Origin: Rickettsiales bacterium
GTDB lineage: Bacteria > Pseudomonadota > Alphaproteobacteria > Rickettsiales > UBA1997
Direction: 5' to 3'
NCBI GenBank assembly: GCA_031283795.1
Contig: JAITBB010000027.1
Coordinates: 1-6,286, forward strand
Length of the DNA: 6,286 nucleotides
The position numbers and the translations under genes are program-made. Shown here one piece after another: positions 5,483 through 6,286 of the stretch. Within the stretch, counting starts at the first letter, position 1, and every line of letters begins with the position of its first letter. A model generated the notes under the pieces. That model was not told the origin of the DNA, did no database searches, and saw only the letters and a program-made list of their open reading frames with translations.

Positions 5483-6286
5483 GGAAGGAAAATGGTCCTG
5501 GAAGTAACTGGAATACCCGACATAAAAACTAGACCAGACGGACGTCGGTTATGTACCGTCAAGTGTACGGGATATTCGGATGAATACACCTACACTGGCG
5601 AATTCGAAGAGGGAACAGATGGAGAGCTTATTCTAAGCGGCTATGGAAAACTCCTTTCAAAGGATTGTGAAAAAACAATATACGAAGGTAATTTTAGGTA
5701 CGGTATGTATGAGGGAAAGGGAATATACTATTTTCCAAGTGGAAGCATATATAAAGGTGATTTTAGACATGGCATGTTTGAGGGAAAGGGAATATACTAT
5801 TTTCTAAGTGGAAGCATATATGAAGGTGATTTTAGACATGGCATGTTTGAGGGAAAGGGGATATACCACTTTCCAAATGGAGACATATACGATGGTGATT
5901 TTAGACATGACATCTTTGAGGGAAAGGGAACATACCACTTTCCAAATGGAGACAGATACGAAGGTAATTGGGAAAATGATGTGAAAAATGGCTGGGGAAC
6001 ATACTACGATCCAGATGGAGGTAAATATGAAGGTAATTGGGAAAATGATGTGAAAAATGGCTGGGGAACATACTACGATCCAAATGGAGACAGATACGAA
6101 GGTAATTGGGAAAATAATAAAATGCATGGACAGGGGATATTCACTGACCATAGAGGCCGTGTCTATGAACGGCTGTATAGTGAAGATTCCCTGAAGGAAG
6201 AAACCGCCATGTCCCAAGAATTCTATGGAGAGGATGGGGAAATTGGTAGTAAACACTATGGAGAGAGAATGAAGTTGTACACAGTA
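5480..6286 (+). CDS. MORN-repeat protein (3' end beyond window)
   Basis: The frame is open from ATG 5480 to the right edge (269 codons seen), with an in-frame stop at 5474. After a unique N-terminus (1-37) and one degenerate unit beginning YTGEF at residue 38, seven regular 23-residue MORN units start at Y68, 91, 114, 137, 160, 183 and 206. Each follows the form YEGxFxxGxxxGxGxYxxxxGxx. A charged, non-repeat tail from residue 229 continues off the window. No signal peptide or membrane segment is seen. In eukaryotes MORN repeats support membrane or protein contacts; bacterial ones are mostly uncharacterised. A secreted effector is possible in a host-associated bacterium, but nothing here shows secretion. 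The start is uncertain: ATG 5480 has no ribosome site, while ATG 5492 follows GGAAGG with only about 3 bases of spacing. No partner gene is visible. Confidence 0.85.
   Translation, partial: MGRKMVLEVTGIPDIKTRPDGRRLCTVKCTGYSDEYTYTGEFEEGTDGELILSGYGKLLSKDCEKTIYEGNFRYGMYEGKGIYYFPSGSIYKGDFRHGMFEGKGIYYFLSGSIYEGDFRHGMFEGKGIYHFPNGDIYDGDFRHDIFEGKGTYHFPNGDRYEGNWENDVKNGWGTYYDPDGGKYEGNWENDVKNGWGTYYDPNGDRYEGNWENNKMHGQGIFTDHRGRVYERLYSEDSLKEETAMSQEFYGEDGEIGSKHYGERMKLYTV
5681..6163 (+). repeat. Seven tandem 69-bp repeats encoding MORN units
   Basis: The 69-bp period holds exactly for seven units with no indel. Units 5 and 6 of the seven (5957-6094) differ at 5 of 69 positions by my count, which indicates recent duplication. 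A 36-base string at 5942-5977 recurs identically at 6080-6115. Early units carry GATTTTAGACATGG-type cores, whereas later ones carry AATTGGGAAAATGATG cores, so the array has two sub-families with shared tails. Confidence 0.9.

Noticed and set aside
5681..6163. CRISPR array
   Set aside because: The repeats are directly adjacent, coding, and have no unique spacers.
5804..6256. Minus-strand open frame of 150 codons with repeated sequence
   Set aside because: It is the antisense of the MORN repeats. The 69-bp period keeps the reverse frame open, and the plus frame carries clear MORN motifs.

Overview
The window looks like part of a chromosome from a host-associated alphaproteobacterium, probably Rickettsiales-like or Holosporales-like. 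This is inference. The main evidence is the gene order Tim44-like protein, MltA lytic transglycosylase, Smr-domain protein, a known alphaproteobacterial cluster. Supporting signs are Arg codons dominated by AGA/AGG, frequent ATA for Ile, long non-coding gaps and a MORN-repeat protein. No rRNA, tRNA or species-diagnostic gene is present, so the genus cannot be named.

Layout. Positions 1-117 (minus) hold the N-terminal zinc-finger part of an IS transposase that runs off the left edge. Positions 118-414 are gene-free: first AT-rich (probable IS end and transposase promoter), then a hairpin-rich stretch of unknown role. Positions 415-1671 (minus) encode an outer-membrane porin of the phosphate-selective O/P family. 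The interval 1672-2138 separates this gene from a plus-strand operon and holds a candidate promoter for it. The operon (2139-4847) has four tightly packed genes: an unrecognised small basic protein, a Tim44-like membrane-anchored protein, MltA and an Smr protein. Junctions are a 4-nt ATGA overlap, a 2-nt gap and another ATGA overlap. Positions 4848-5479 form a 632-base gap with no convincing gene but strong inverted repeats and a fragment of open frame that may be a gene remnant. From 5480 to the right edge runs an open reading frame for a MORN-repeat protein with seven regular 23-residue units, starting within a 24-bp palindrome.

How the genes relate. The operon and the porin share an envelope theme: MltA trims peptidoglycan in the periplasm, the Tim44-like protein is probably anchored at the inner membrane, and the porin sits in the outer membrane. 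The Smr protein is a predicted nucleic-acid-binding or nuclease protein whose link to this cluster is conserved by position but not explained. The MORN protein is separate, possibly recently acquired or expanding, and its function is unknown.

No complete new system is demonstrated. The items most worth following are the unknown first gene of the operon, the structured 4848-5479 gap, the MORN gene with its palindrome, and the hairpin-rich segment beside the IS.
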